Translations under genes and position numbers: made by a program
DNA from: M3007 sp044226205
GTDB lineage: Bacteria; Bacteroidota; Bacteroidia; Chitinophagales; Saprospiraceae
DNA: 64,000 nt
Direction: 5' to 3'
Assembly: GCA_044226205.1 (NCBI GenBank)
Contig: JBGAHL010000010.1
Location: 1-64,000 of the forward strand
Notes under the pieces: model-generated
Database searches by the model: none
What the model saw: the letters and a program-made list of their open reading frames with translations, nothing else
Told to the model about the DNA's origin: nothing
Shown here: one piece after another, positions 52,008 through 59,547 of the stretch
Numbering within the stretch: position 1 is the stretch's first letter
Layout of the letters: each line of letters begins with the position of its first letter

Positions 52008-52882
52008 ACATGAAACGCAGCCTGACAACGCTTTGCCTGCTTTTGGCAGCCTTGTCGGCCACATTTGCACAGAAGAAAACGGAACCCGTCGTGACCGAAC
52101 ATGGGTACCTCTTTACCAACCACACCAACCGCGAAGGCGACCGCGCCAAGCCCTCCGACTGGGCGACCGTTCATGTGGTAACCTGGCTCGGTGATTCGAT
52201 CATGGCGAGCACCTACGAAATGGGCGGCCCGCGTCAGATTCCGATTCCGCAAGGAGACGCGATGCCGAAACGAGTGCCGCCGTTTTACGACGCCGTGATG
52301 ATGATGACCAAAGGCGACAGCGCCACTATTCAACAGGAAATCGACAGCCTTTTGCGGCCTCATGTGCCCGAAGCCCTCAAAGGAGAAAAATACCTCCGTT
52401 TTGAAATTGTCCTGATCGACATCCAGACCGCCGAGGAGCACGACAAGGCCTTGTTGAAAGAACGGGCTATGATGGATGCCCGCCTGGCGGAGGCCGAAAA
52501 GCAGACCCAGCAGATGGCTGAGGATTTCAAAAAAGGCAAGCTCAAAGACAAATTGAAGGAGACGGCCTCCGGCCTTAAATACGTGGTGCACGATCAGGGC
52601 TCCGGCCCACAGATAAAAAAAGGCGACGATGTCAGGGTGCATTACTATGGCTGCCTTGCCGACGGAAAAAAATTCGACGATTCCTTTACCCGCAATGAGG
52701 CCTTGCCTTTCACCGCGGGCGAAGGGCAAATGATTCGCGGTTTTGATGAAGGCGTATTGCTCCTTCGCCACGGCGCCAAGGCAACCTTGTTCCTGCCTTA
52801 CCGACTGGCGTACGGCGAAGAGGGCGCAGGCGATGTCATCCCGCCCAAATCCGACCTGATTTTTTACATTGAAATTCTTTAA
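52004..52882 (+). CDS. Secreted FKBP-type peptidyl-prolyl isomerase with a degenerate N-terminal FKBP-like domain
   Basis: 292 residues with a signal peptide (KRSLTTLCLLLAALSATFAQ). Residues of about 35-150 form an FKBP-like domain (VHVVTWLGDSIMASTYEMGG) that looks non-catalytic; the C-terminal domain (VRVHYYGCLADGKKFDDSF ... PYRLAYGEEGAG) is a standard FKBP fold and likely active. A charged helical linker lies between. It acts on exported proteins in the envelope. It starts inside the nrnA-like gene's stop and is the first of three related genes. Confidence 0.88.
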   Translation: MNMKRSLTTLCLLLAALSATFAQKKTEPVVTEHGYLFTNHTNREGDRAKPSDWATVHVVTWLGDSIMASTYEMGGPRQIPIPQGDAMPKRVPPFYDAVMMMTKGDSATIQQEIDSLLRPHVPEALKGEKYLRFEIVLIDIQTAEEHDKALLKERAMMDARLAEAEKQTQQMAEDFKKGKLKDKLKETASGLKYVVHDQGSGPQIKKGDDVRVHYYGCLADGKKFDDSFTRNEALPFTAGEGQMIRGFDEGVLLLRHGAKATLFLPYRLAYGEEGAGDVIPPKSDLIFYIEIL

Positions 52883-52899
52883 CCTAACTGCCTTAGGTC

Positions 52900-53502
52900 A
52901 TGAAATATTTCCTGTTTATCGGCTCGTTTGCAGCGATGGTATTGTTTGCCAGCGCCTGCAGCAAGACCCAGCAAACCAAGACTGCCGATTCCACATCGAC
53001 TCAGCAAAAAGAGGCCGCCGAATCCAATGGCCCCGTCACCAAACCCCTCGGTGAGCCGCAGGAAACGGTCATCGGAGACGTACGGATCATCAACTACACC
53101 AACGGCGGTGGCCGGCGGCCCAAGGAAAACGAGATCGCTGTGGTCTACGTCCAAAACTGGGTAGGCGATTCCCTGTTGGCGGACAGTCGGCAAAAATTCG
53201 GCGGACCGCTCACCGTACCCATGAAACCGATCACCGACCCTTCTCAGGGCGCGCTGCATTATGCCCTGCTCCACATGGGTATCGGCGATAGCGTGACCGT
53301 TTATCGTCCGATCGACAAAGGCATCAGCAAACATCTTTCCCCGCGCCTTCAAAAAGAAAAACTGATGCGGGCGCACATGGTACTGGTAGACATCAAAGAC
53401 CCCAAAGACATGCCGGATGCCCAGCAGCAAATGAGCCCCGGCAGCATGCCTTATGCCCCGGCCAACCAACAACAAACACAGCCTGCCCAAAAGAAACAAT
53501 AA
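52900..53502 (+). CDS. Lipoprotein consisting of only the FKBP-like N-terminal domain
   Basis: 200 residues. MKYFLFIGSFAAMVLFASACSK is a lipoprotein signal with Cys near residue 20. After a Ser/Thr/Gln-rich linker comes one domain (IAVVYVQNWVGDSLLADSRQ ... KFGGPLTVPMK ... MGIGDSVTVY) matching the N-terminal domain of both neighbours, with no catalytic C-terminal FKBP domain. The tail is Pro/Gln-rich. It is probably a chaperone-like or binding version of the fold. The gene lies 17 bp after the first FKBP gene and 36 bp before the third. Confidence 0.75.
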   Translation: MKYFLFIGSFAAMVLFASACSKTQQTKTADSTSTQQKEAAESNGPVTKPLGEPQETVIGDVRIINYTNGGGRRPKENEIAVVYVQNWVGDSLLADSRQKFGGPLTVPMKPITDPSQGALHYALLHMGIGDSVTVYRPIDKGISKHLSPRLQKEKLMRAHMVLVDIKDPKDMPDAQQQMSPGSMPYAPANQQQTQPAQKKQ

Positions 53503-53538
53503 GCAGGTCCATTGACTTATTTTCGACAACTTAACAAC

Positions 53539-54438
53539 ATGCGTACTTTCCTTTTTTTCGCGTTCATCGGCGCACTCCTGATTGGCCAAAGTGCCTGCAA
53601 TAAAGGCGGCAGTGCCGTGAAAACCCGTCACGGACACCTTTTCACCAACCACACCAACGGCACCACGCCCAAAGCACAATCGGGCGAACTCGTTACGGTA
53701 AATGTTTATACCTGGCTCAACGACTCGCTGGTCAGCAGCACCATTCGCGATATGGGCGGCCCGCGTGAAGTAATGCTCCCCGACACCGCGCAACTGAACC
53801 AGCGCGCCCCGGCAGTGTACGACGCCCTTTTCCTCATGACCAAAGGCGACAGCGCTACCCTCCTCCAGGAACTTGACACCATGATGGAAAAAGGTATCCG
53901 CCAAAGCTTCGGCGAAGACTTTGCCAAAAAGGTCAAGCATATCCGCTACGAAATCGTCATGGTAGACCAGATGGACAAAGCCGGTGTGCAGAAAAAAATG
54001 GAAGAAGAACAGAAAAAAGCCGAGGAAGCCCGTCTGGCTGGCGTAGAAGTGGAGAAAAACCTCCGCGCCACCCTGGCCGACTACAAAGCCAAAAAACTGG
54101 GCGACAAACTGCAGAAAACCGCTTCCGGCCTCGAGTACATCATCAATGAAAAAGGTAACGGCGCCCCCTTGCAAAAAGGCGAAACCGTCCCGACCAACTA
54201 CCTCGGTCTGCTCCTCAGCGATGGCAAAATATTCGACGGCTCCTACGATCGCGGCGGCGCCGTTCCCTTCGAAGTAGGCGGTATGATCCCCGGCTTCGAC
54301 GAGGGCCTGTTGCTGCTCACCCATGGCAGCAAAGCCACCTTCTTTATCCCCTGGAACCTGGCTTACGGTGAAAAAGGCATCGAAGGCAGCCCGATCGGCC
54401 CGAAAGCCGACCTCGTGTTCTACGTCGAAGTCCAGTAA
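53539..54438 (+). CDS. FKBP-type peptidyl-prolyl isomerase lipoprotein
   Basis: 299 residues from the ATG at 53539, chosen because the longer frame lacks a signal, while RTFLFFAFIGALLIGQSACN is a lipoprotein signal. It repeats the plan of the 52004 product: a degenerate FKBP-like N-domain (VNVYTWLNDSLVSSTIRDMG), a Lys/Glu-rich helix, then a catalytic-type FKBP (VPTNYLGLLLSDGKIFDGSY ... FIPWNLAYGEKGIEG). It is likely attached to the outer or inner membrane and folds exported proteins. It is the last gene of the FKBP set, followed by a terminator. Confidence 0.88.
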   Translation: MRTFLFFAFIGALLIGQSACNKGGSAVKTRHGHLFTNHTNGTTPKAQSGELVTVNVYTWLNDSLVSSTIRDMGGPREVMLPDTAQLNQRAPAVYDALFLMTKGDSATLLQELDTMMEKGIRQSFGEDFAKKVKHIRYEIVMVDQMDKAGVQKKMEEEQKKAEEARLAGVEVEKNLRATLADYKAKKLGDKLQKTASGLEYIINEKGNGAPLQKGETVPTNYLGLLLSDGKIFDGSYDRGGAVPFEVGGMIPGFDEGLLLLTHGSKATFFIPWNLAYGEKGIEGSPIGPKADLVFYVEVQ

Positions 54439-54475
54439 CAACAAGCCATAGGCGCCATGTTTCCGGCGCCCCGCA

Positions 54476-54531
54476 CCAGGTCGGCGAACGATCGCGGCAC
54501 CACCGCATTCGTCGCCGACCTGGAATTTTTT
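54476..54531 (+). terminator. Terminator of the FKBP cluster
   Basis: A perfect 12-bp stem (CCAGGTCGGCGA with its complement) with a 24-base loop is followed by AATTTTTT. It insulates the cluster from prfB. Confidence 0.82.
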
Positions 54532-54637
54532 GGACCAAATCCTGCCCCCATTTGAACCGACTGAACCCTTTTTATTGTTTACCACACTCACTATCCAAAT
54601 CGCCGGCCGGGAGGTCGGCGTTCCATCCGTTTCCAAC

Positions 54638-55748
54638 ATGACGATCGAACAGTTAAAAGAACTGAAAGACAAGTTGGCGGTCCTCAGGAGGTATCTTTGA
54701 CGTGGACAACCGAGTCCGCGAAATCGAAGACCTGACCGCCGAAACCCTTTCCCCCACTTTCTGGAACGACCCCAAACGAGCCGAAGGCATTCAGCGTAAA
54801 ATCGGCCTTAATAAAAAATGGGTCGATGAATACAATGTCCTCGCCCGCGAAGTCGACGACCTCGAAGGACTTTTCGAATTCCAGAAAGAAGGCCTCAGTA
54901 CGGAAGAAGAGGTAGACGCGCAATACGGCAAAACTGCCGATCTGCTCGCCGATGCCGAGTTCCGCAGCACCCTCAACAAAAAAGAAGACGCCATGAACGC
55001 CGTGCTCCAGATCAATGCCGGGGCTGGCGGCACCGAGGCCTGCGACTGGGCATCCATGCTGCTGCGCATGTACCGCATGTGGGCAGATAAAAACGGCTTC
55101 AAAGTCAACGACATTTTCGAACAGGACGGCGACGCCGCCGGCATCAAATCGGCCAGCATCGAGATCGTGGGCGACTACGCCTACGGCTGGCTCAAAGGCG
55201 AAAACGGGGTGCATCGCCTCGTTCGCGTCAGCCCTTTCAACGCCCAGGGCAAACGCCAGACGTCGTTCTCCTCGGTGTTCGTTTATCCGCTCGTGGAAGA
55301 CGACGATATCGAAATCGTCGTCAGCCCCGACGACATCCGGTGGGACGTATTCCGGGCTTCCGGCGCAGGTGGTCAGCACGTCAACCGTACGGAATCAGCC
55401 GTGCGCGTCACCCACATTCCGACCGGTATCGTTGCCGAATGCCAGCAGGACCGCAGCCAGCACCGCAACCGCGAAATTGCCATGACCCTGCTCAAAAGCC
55501 GCCTCTACCAACTCGAAATGCGCAAACGCGAAGAGGAAAAAGCCAAGGTGGAAGCCGGTAAAAACAAAATCGAGTGGGGCAGCCAGATCCGCTCCTACGT
55601 ACTCGACGACCGCTGGGTAAAAGACCTGCGCACCGGCCATAAAGTACACAATCCGGATGCCGTGCTCGACGGCGATATTCAGAACTTCCTCAAAGCCTTC
55701 CTTATGTGGGAAAGCAACCCGACGCCAGTGGACGTGGACGAGGATTGA
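54638..55748 (+). CDS. prfB: Peptide chain release factor 2, with programmed +1 frameshift
   Basis: RF2 terminates translation at UGA and UAA. The 5' segment (ATG at 54638) runs 20 codons in one frame to TGA at 54698-54700; a +1 shift there continues as GAC-GTG into the main frame, about 370 residues in all. The main frame carries VSPFNAQGKRQTSF with the RF2 tripeptide SPF and the peptidyl-transferase motif AGGQHVNRTESAVRV. An AGGAGG at 54686-54691 and CTT before TGA match the known autoregulatory site. The last 67 bp recur at 56457-56523, after the toxin-antitoxin pair. Confidence 0.97.
54686..54701 (+). promoter_or_regulatory. prfB programmed frameshift site
   Basis: AGGAGG-TAT-CTT-TGA-C: the Shine-Dalgarno-like AGGAGG lies 3 bases before the slippery CTT and the in-frame TGA, as in the E. 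coli prfB site. Low RF2 slows termination and allows the +1 shift, giving negative feedback. Confidence 0.95.
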
Positions 55749-55749
55749 G
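55683..55749 (+). repeat. Left copy of the 67-bp prfB-3' direct repeat
   Basis: Covers the last 21 codons, stop and next base of prfB. It matches 56457-56523 at 62 of 67 positions; the two copies bracket the MntA-HepT pair. Confidence 0.9.
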
Positions 55750-55760
55750 ACTGGAGCAAG

Positions 55761-55791
55761 TTGTTTTTTTGCCTGAAAGCGCCCACTTTTG
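55761..55791 (+). promoter_or_regulatory. Candidate promoter of mntA-hepT
   Basis: TTG at 55761-55763, a 20-base spacer and CACTTTTG at 55784-55791 (one mismatch to TAnnTTTG), 22 bp before mntA. It lies inside the inserted segment, so the module can carry its own promoter. Confidence 0.5.
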
Positions 55792-55813
55792 CAGAAAATG
55801 TACAACTTCATTT

Positions 55814-56119
55814 ATGAATAACCTTTCGGCAAAAACCATTCACGGTATCAAAAACATCTGTCAGCGCCGCCACGTACGCAACCTGTATGTGTTCGGGTCG
55901 GTGCTGACTGAGCGTTTTGATAATCGAAGCGATGTCGACTTTTTGGTTGAATTTGAGCCCCTGTCTCCGGAAGATTATGCCGATAACTATTTTGACCTGT
56001 GCGACGACCTGGAGGTGCTATTAGGACGGAAAGCTGACGTAGTCACGTTGAAAAGTATCCAGAATCCTTATTTCAAAGCGGAAATCGATAAAACGCGCAA
56101 GTTGATCTATGCCGCCTGA
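55814..56119 (+). CDS. mntA: MntA-type nucleotidyltransferase antitoxin
   Basis: 101 residues from the ATG at 55814. The minimal nucleotidyltransferase signature GSVLTERFDNRSDVDF (GSX10DXD) is near residue 28. In characterised HepT-MntA systems the antitoxin transfers AMP units from ATP to a tyrosine on HepT and so silences it. All active-site residues are visible. The end overlaps the hepT frame by 11 bases if the ATG at 56109 is used. Confidence 0.88.
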   Translation: MNNLSAKTIHGIKNICQRRHVRNLYVFGSVLTERFDNRSDVDFLVEFEPLSPEDYADNYFDLCDDLEVLLGRKADVVTLKSIQNPYFKAEIDKTRKLIYAA

Positions 56120-56456
56120 CATGGAAAGCCACGTTAACAAGTACCTTGTTGATATCCTGGATGCAATAAAGCATATTGATTTGTTTGTTGCGGAAGTAAA
56201 GTCGTTTTCAGATTACGAGAAGAACCTTCTTGTGAAAAGAGCCGTCGAAAGGGAACTGGAAATCATTGGAGAAGCTATGAGCAAACTACTTCAATTGAAC
56301 GTTACCATTAGTATCAGCAATGCCCGAAGAATGGTTGACCTCCGAAATCGGGTTATTCACGGGTATGATAAAGTAGATGATGGCGTGATATGGGGAATTT
56401 TGAAAAGGCATCTACCCAAATTAAAAGAAGAAGTGGCCACTCTACTGTCTTTTTGA
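56109..56456 (+). CDS. hepT: HepT-type HEPN RNase toxin
   Basis: 115 residues, or 111 from the ATG at 56121. The HEPN (DUF86) motif RX4-6H is RNRVIHGY near residue 81, the RNase active site, with the Tyr following it that MntA modifies in known systems. RAVERELEIIGEA near 44 is the family's second conserved block. The product would cut RNA when unmodified. Its stop codon at 56454-56456 directly abuts the second copy of the prfB 3' end. The base composition looks AT-richer than the neighbours by eye. Confidence 0.88.
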   Translation: MPPDMESHVNKYLVDILDAIKHIDLFVAEVKSFSDYEKNLLVKRAVERELEIIGEAMSKLLQLNVTISISNARRMVDLRNRVIHGYDKVDDGVIWGILKRHLPKLKEEVATLLSF

Positions 56457-56523
56457 AACTGCCTCAAAGCCTTCCTCATGTGGAAAAGTAACCCGACGCC
56501 AGTGGACGTGGAGGAGGATTGAG
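56457..56523 (+). repeat. Right copy of the 67-bp prfB-3' direct repeat
   Basis: In frame it reads NCLKAFLMWKSNPTPVDVEED and a TGA, against NFLKAFLMWESNPTPVDVDE and D for the functional prfB end. Only five bases differ. It starts right after the hepT stop and is followed by a terminator, so it looks like the ancestral prfB 3' end. Confidence 0.9.
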
Positions 56524-56542
56524 CCGTTTTCAATGCGTAAAC

Positions 56543-56577
56543 ACAGCCCTGTCCGGCCCCGGGTCGTACAGGGCTGT
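56543..56577 (+). terminator. Terminator following the second prfB 3' end
   Basis: A perfect 10-bp stem (ACAGCCCTGT) with a 15-base loop, followed by CGTTTATT. It probably served prfB before the module arrived and now ends mntA-hepT as well. Confidence 0.75.
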
Positions 56578-56583
56578 CGTTTA

Positions 56584-57036
56584 TTAGTTGGCCGGCAAGC
56601 CAATTCTTTCCCTCAAAGCGCCCACTGACAAGGGCAAAAGGCTTTCATAATCAAAATCGTGATAAAGATTGGTTTGCGTAAGCCAACCGCGCCGAAATGC
56701 CCGAATCACCGCACGTGGCCACAAAAACAAGCCTACTGCCACGGCGCCGCCATTCAGAAACCAGGCAACGAAAGAACGACGACAACCGGTAGCCAACTCC
56801 CAGGCGCCTATTTCCGCTTCGCCTCGCCAGTTGGCCGGATAACCCGTCAGGACGTGATGGATGTCGTGGAAACGCGCAACCCAAATTCGGCTTGGCGTAT
56901 TGGGGAGATGCACCGAAAAATTACCAATTTTAATGGCAAAGGTTTTGGCGCTATAAGCGTCCGCGCCAAATCCGAACCGCTCGAAAAATTGGGCCAGCGC
57001 CGCTTGAACAGTAACATCATCCGGGTATTTTTCCAT
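56584..57036 (-). CDS. Coq4-like protein
   Basis: 150 residues from the ATG at 57036 (EKYPDDVTVQAALAQFFERF). The Coq4 zinc motif HDxxHx11E is complete: HDIHHVLTGYPANWRGE near residue 58. The C-terminal part (SFVAWFLNGGAVAVGLFLWP) is hydrophobic and helical, as in Coq4. Eukaryotic Coq4 is needed for ubiquinone synthesis, and recent work gives it a C1-decarboxylation/hydroxylation role. Bacteroidota normally use menaquinone, so the substrate here is unknown. It is convergent to prfB/mntA-hepT. Confidence 0.75.
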   Translation of the reverse strand: MEKYPDDVTVQAALAQFFERFGFGADAYSAKTFAIKIGNFSVHLPNTPSRIWVARFHDIHHVLTGYPANWRGEAEIGAWELATGCRRSFVAWFLNGGAVAVGLFLWPRAVIRAFRRGWLTQTNLYHDFDYESLLPLSVGALRERIGLPAN

Positions 57037-57153
57037 AGGTAACAAGAGATTGAGATTGCTAAATACAAGGCCCCTGGTTGTTATCCGGTCAGGCCCTGAT
57101 TTTCAATCTGTAAATCTCCAACAACGGGAAGACATTTTCAAAACAAGGGGCTT

Positions 57154-59232
57154 TCACTTCGGACAAGGCTTCGGATCATTGTCATCGCAATCCTCAAAAC
57201 TCAACAGCCCGTCGTGGTCGCGGTCTTTGTAAAAATAGGTTTTTGCCAGATTAAAAGCGCCTGTGCCCACCTCGTCGCCGATCCGCCGACCCGGAATGTC
57301 GTCGAAAGGCGCATTGGTGCCGGCCCACACACGAGAAAGGCTGGCCTGATCGGCCGCATCGCGATAGGTGGCCCATTGCAGCGAAATATCCACGGTCGGG
57401 CCTTGTTCGAGGCGCAAAAAGCCGTTGTTGGCATACACCCTGAACTCGCCCAGGCCACCAGGGAAATATTCATCGCCAGTCAGCAGGGTCAGCGTTTCGG
57501 CAGCCGCATGTGAAAAGGCGGCATGGCCCGAAACGAAGCCCCCGAAAGGCGGGCTGACAAAAATTTTAGGTTGATAAGGCAGCCAGTTTTCGGCCAGAAT
57601 CCAGCCTCTTTTCGCGGTTTCCACGGGCACAGGAGCATCTGCCAGCGAGAAGGGCCCCGCCCAGGCATTGATCTTGATTTTTCCAAGATGCTCGTTGGAA
57701 GAGCCGGCCAGCGGGTCGCCTTTTTTCACCAGTTCGATCCGGCCGGGTACGAGCGGAATGCCAGCCGGGTGATACGACGGCTGTCGGGGATCGGTGCTTT
57801 GGCCGAGCGCCGCCATGTAACGCAGTGCCGTGACCGGCCGCACGCTTTCATACCACCCTTTGACGCCCCAGGCGGCGATGGCAGCATCGTGCATAGCGCC
57901 GCCCAGTACGAAGTAAGATTTCACGTCCCATTCCAGATCGTTCATCACGCGACCTTTGCCATTGAATTTTTTGACCAAACCAGGCTGATCACTGACATAA
58001 TTCACGAGTGAAAGCCAATGCCCGGGTGGCGTCTCGGCGTCGGGGCCTTCTGCCCAATACTGGATCACGGTACGCATATAATCGCCGCGCGGCACCATTT
58101 GCGGTGCGTAGGGTTGTCCGGTACGGGGATTGATGTCGTAACCGGCGCCCGGGTCGCGCCCGATTTCGAGGTCGTAAAAACCCGGCAGTTCCGCCAGGTT
58201 TGAAGGGTAGCCCCGTATGTTGCCCATACTTTTAGGCGACACATCCCAAAGCACGCCGTCGGCCGGATCGAGCAAAGCCGACCACGCGGCGACCAGGGCA
58301 AAATTCCATTGATAATCCTTCGATCTGCCGCTACCGCTTGTGTCGAGCCGCGGAAAAAAGTCATTTCCCGGGTCGTAATAAAGCCAGTAGTCGCGTTTGT
58401 TACGGCTGTAGACGATCAGGCCTTTGTTGGCCGCGAGGGCAAACGGTTTGACTTTCCCCCAGGCCAGCCCTTCAAAGGTCTGGGTATTGGTGATCCGGCG
58501 GCCGTTCGGATCGAGCGAATCGATCATGTAAGACGGCGCCTTGCCACCGCAACGGCATTCGTACATAGGGTACCCGTCGAGGCCGATGGCGCGTTTCAAT
58601 TTGAGGGGTTGCCAGCGATTGGGGTCCTGCAAAAGCCCTGCGCCCGGCTCTGCTACGGCCAGGGGCAGATTGACAGGCTGGAAATAGGGCGTTTCATAAT
58701 GGCCTGCTTCATTGGCGCCGTCCAGTTGCGCCATTTGCAAAACACATTGAGCGATGTAGTTGCCGAGCGCAGCCGGGGAACCCGAAGGGTAGTCGATGGA
58801 ATTGTTCCGAAAATCATAGCCGTGTTTTTGCATGATTTCGCGGCAGCGGAATGCCGTACTGGCGCTCTGAGGCGACGATGAGTAGCGGGCCGTCAACAGG
58901 CGGAATGCGGCAAAACTAATGGCTTCCGCCCGGGCAGCCTCCACATCGGGCGGCGCAGGAATGCCCTTGTACTGACAGGTAAACCGGCCCACTGTTTTGC
59001 CAAGCAGATAGGTATCCGCTTCCTGATCGTAAGCGGCCCATGCATCGTAAAGAGCGATGGAAAAGTGAAAAAGGTTGCGGGCCTGCACGTTGGGCCGTGC
59101 CAGGTCTTCTTCCATGGCCGAGATCAAAACTTCGCTCCATTCGCGCGCGATGGAGTGCTGGGCCAAAAGTGAGGAGGAGAAAAGCGTTGAAACAACGAGA
59201 GCGGTGAGGCGCAGAATTGGCAGAAGACGCAT
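57154..59232 (-). CDS. Vanadium-dependent haloperoxidase-like (PAP2-fold) secreted protein lacking the vanadate-binding His
   Basis: 692 residues with a signal peptide (TALVVSTLFSSSLLAQ). The haloperoxidase/PAP2 motifs are K(x6)RP in KGWYESVRP near 457-465, SGH in FGGFVSGHAAFSHAAAE near 567, and SRVWAGTNAPFDD near 632. In the last motif, SRx5H in active enzymes, the His is Asn (AAT codon). C-terminal DRDHDGLLSFEDCDDNDP resembles a thrombospondin type 3 calcium-binding repeat. Active members oxidise halides, or in related phosphatases cleave phosphate esters. With the substitution, activity is doubtful or altered. Confidence 0.78.
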   Translation of the reverse strand: MRLLPILRLTALVVSTLFSSSLLAQHSIAREWSEVLISAMEEDLARPNVQARNLFHFSIALYDAWAAYDQEADTYLLGKTVGRFTCQYKGIPAPPDVEAARAEAISFAAFRLLTARYSSSPQSASTAFRCREIMQKHGYDFRNNSIDYPSGSPAALGNYIAQCVLQMAQLDGANEAGHYETPYFQPVNLPLAVAEPGAGLLQDPNRWQPLKLKRAIGLDGYPMYECRCGGKAPSYMIDSLDPNGRRITNTQTFEGLAWGKVKPFALAANKGLIVYSRNKRDYWLYYDPGNDFFPRLDTSGSGRSKDYQWNFALVAAWSALLDPADGVLWDVSPKSMGNIRGYPSNLAELPGFYDLEIGRDPGAGYDINPRTGQPYAPQMVPRGDYMRTVIQYWAEGPDAETPPGHWLSLVNYVSDQPGLVKKFNGKGRVMNDLEWDVKSYFVLGGAMHDAAIAAWGVKGWYESVRPVTALRYMAALGQSTDPRQPSYHPAGIPLVPGRIELVKKGDPLAGSSNEHLGKIKINAWAGPFSLADAPVPVETAKRGWILAENWLPYQPKIFVSPPFGGFVSGHAAFSHAAAETLTLLTGDEYFPGGLGEFRVYANNGFLRLEQGPTVDISLQWATYRDAADQASLSRVWAGTNAPFDDIPGRRIGDEVGTGAFNLAKTYFYKDRDHDGLLSFEDCDDNDPKPCPK

Positions 59233-59454
59233 ATTACAGGCAGTGACTTGAAAGCCCTGAGTGTATCAGGGTCATTTTTCACAAAAATACGCGTTGATGC
59301 GGAGACCCGGGGAAGGCAAGACAGGCAAGGCTGCAAAGGAGAATATTTCTTCGACGCAGAAGTATCATGCCGAGTCGGCAGAATAGGATTCATCTCGTTG
59401 CGCAGGCACCCGTGTAAGGGCTTTGAACCCTTGCAGGAGGAGTATAAGTGTAAA

Positions 59455-59490
59455 AAATCCCGCCCTCCGACACATCGGAAAGCGGGATTT
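59455..59490 (-). terminator. Candidate terminator downstream of fusA (distal hairpin)
   Basis: A perfect 9-bp AAATCCCGC/GCGGGATTT stem with an 18-base loop; read on the minus strand it ends in TTTTTTA. Confidence 0.65.
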
Positions 59491-59501
59491 ATGGATAACT
59501 A

Positions 59502-59526
59502 CTGAAAGGGTTTTAAACCCTTTCAG
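59502..59526 (-). terminator. Candidate terminator downstream of fusA (proximal hairpin)
   Basis: A perfect 9-bp CTGAAAGGG/CCCTTTCAG stem with a 7-base loop, 22 bp past the fusA stop at 59548. Its words resemble the 29269-29301 hairpin. Confidence 0.65.
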
Positions 59527-59547
59527 GGGTAAGTAGCAGTGTTAAAT

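Larger units (their letters stand above)
59233..59547. other. 315-bp intergenic region with three hairpins
   Basis: Between fusA and the haloperoxidase-like gene on the same strand. It has three successive inverted repeats (about 59413-59434, 59455-59490, 59502-59526) and a minus-strand -7-like TATTTTTG (59289-59282). A short open frame at 59248-59505 shows no coding character. Confidence 0.55.

Noticed and set aside
55706..55813. Longer N-terminus of MntA starting inside prfB
   Set aside because: It would read through the prfB 3' repeat in another frame. The ATG at 55814 starts just before the conserved nucleotidyltransferase fold and follows a promoter-like site.
59248..59505. 85-codon frame between fusA and the haloperoxidase-like gene
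   Set aside because: It runs through three hairpins and has no domain or start-site signal.
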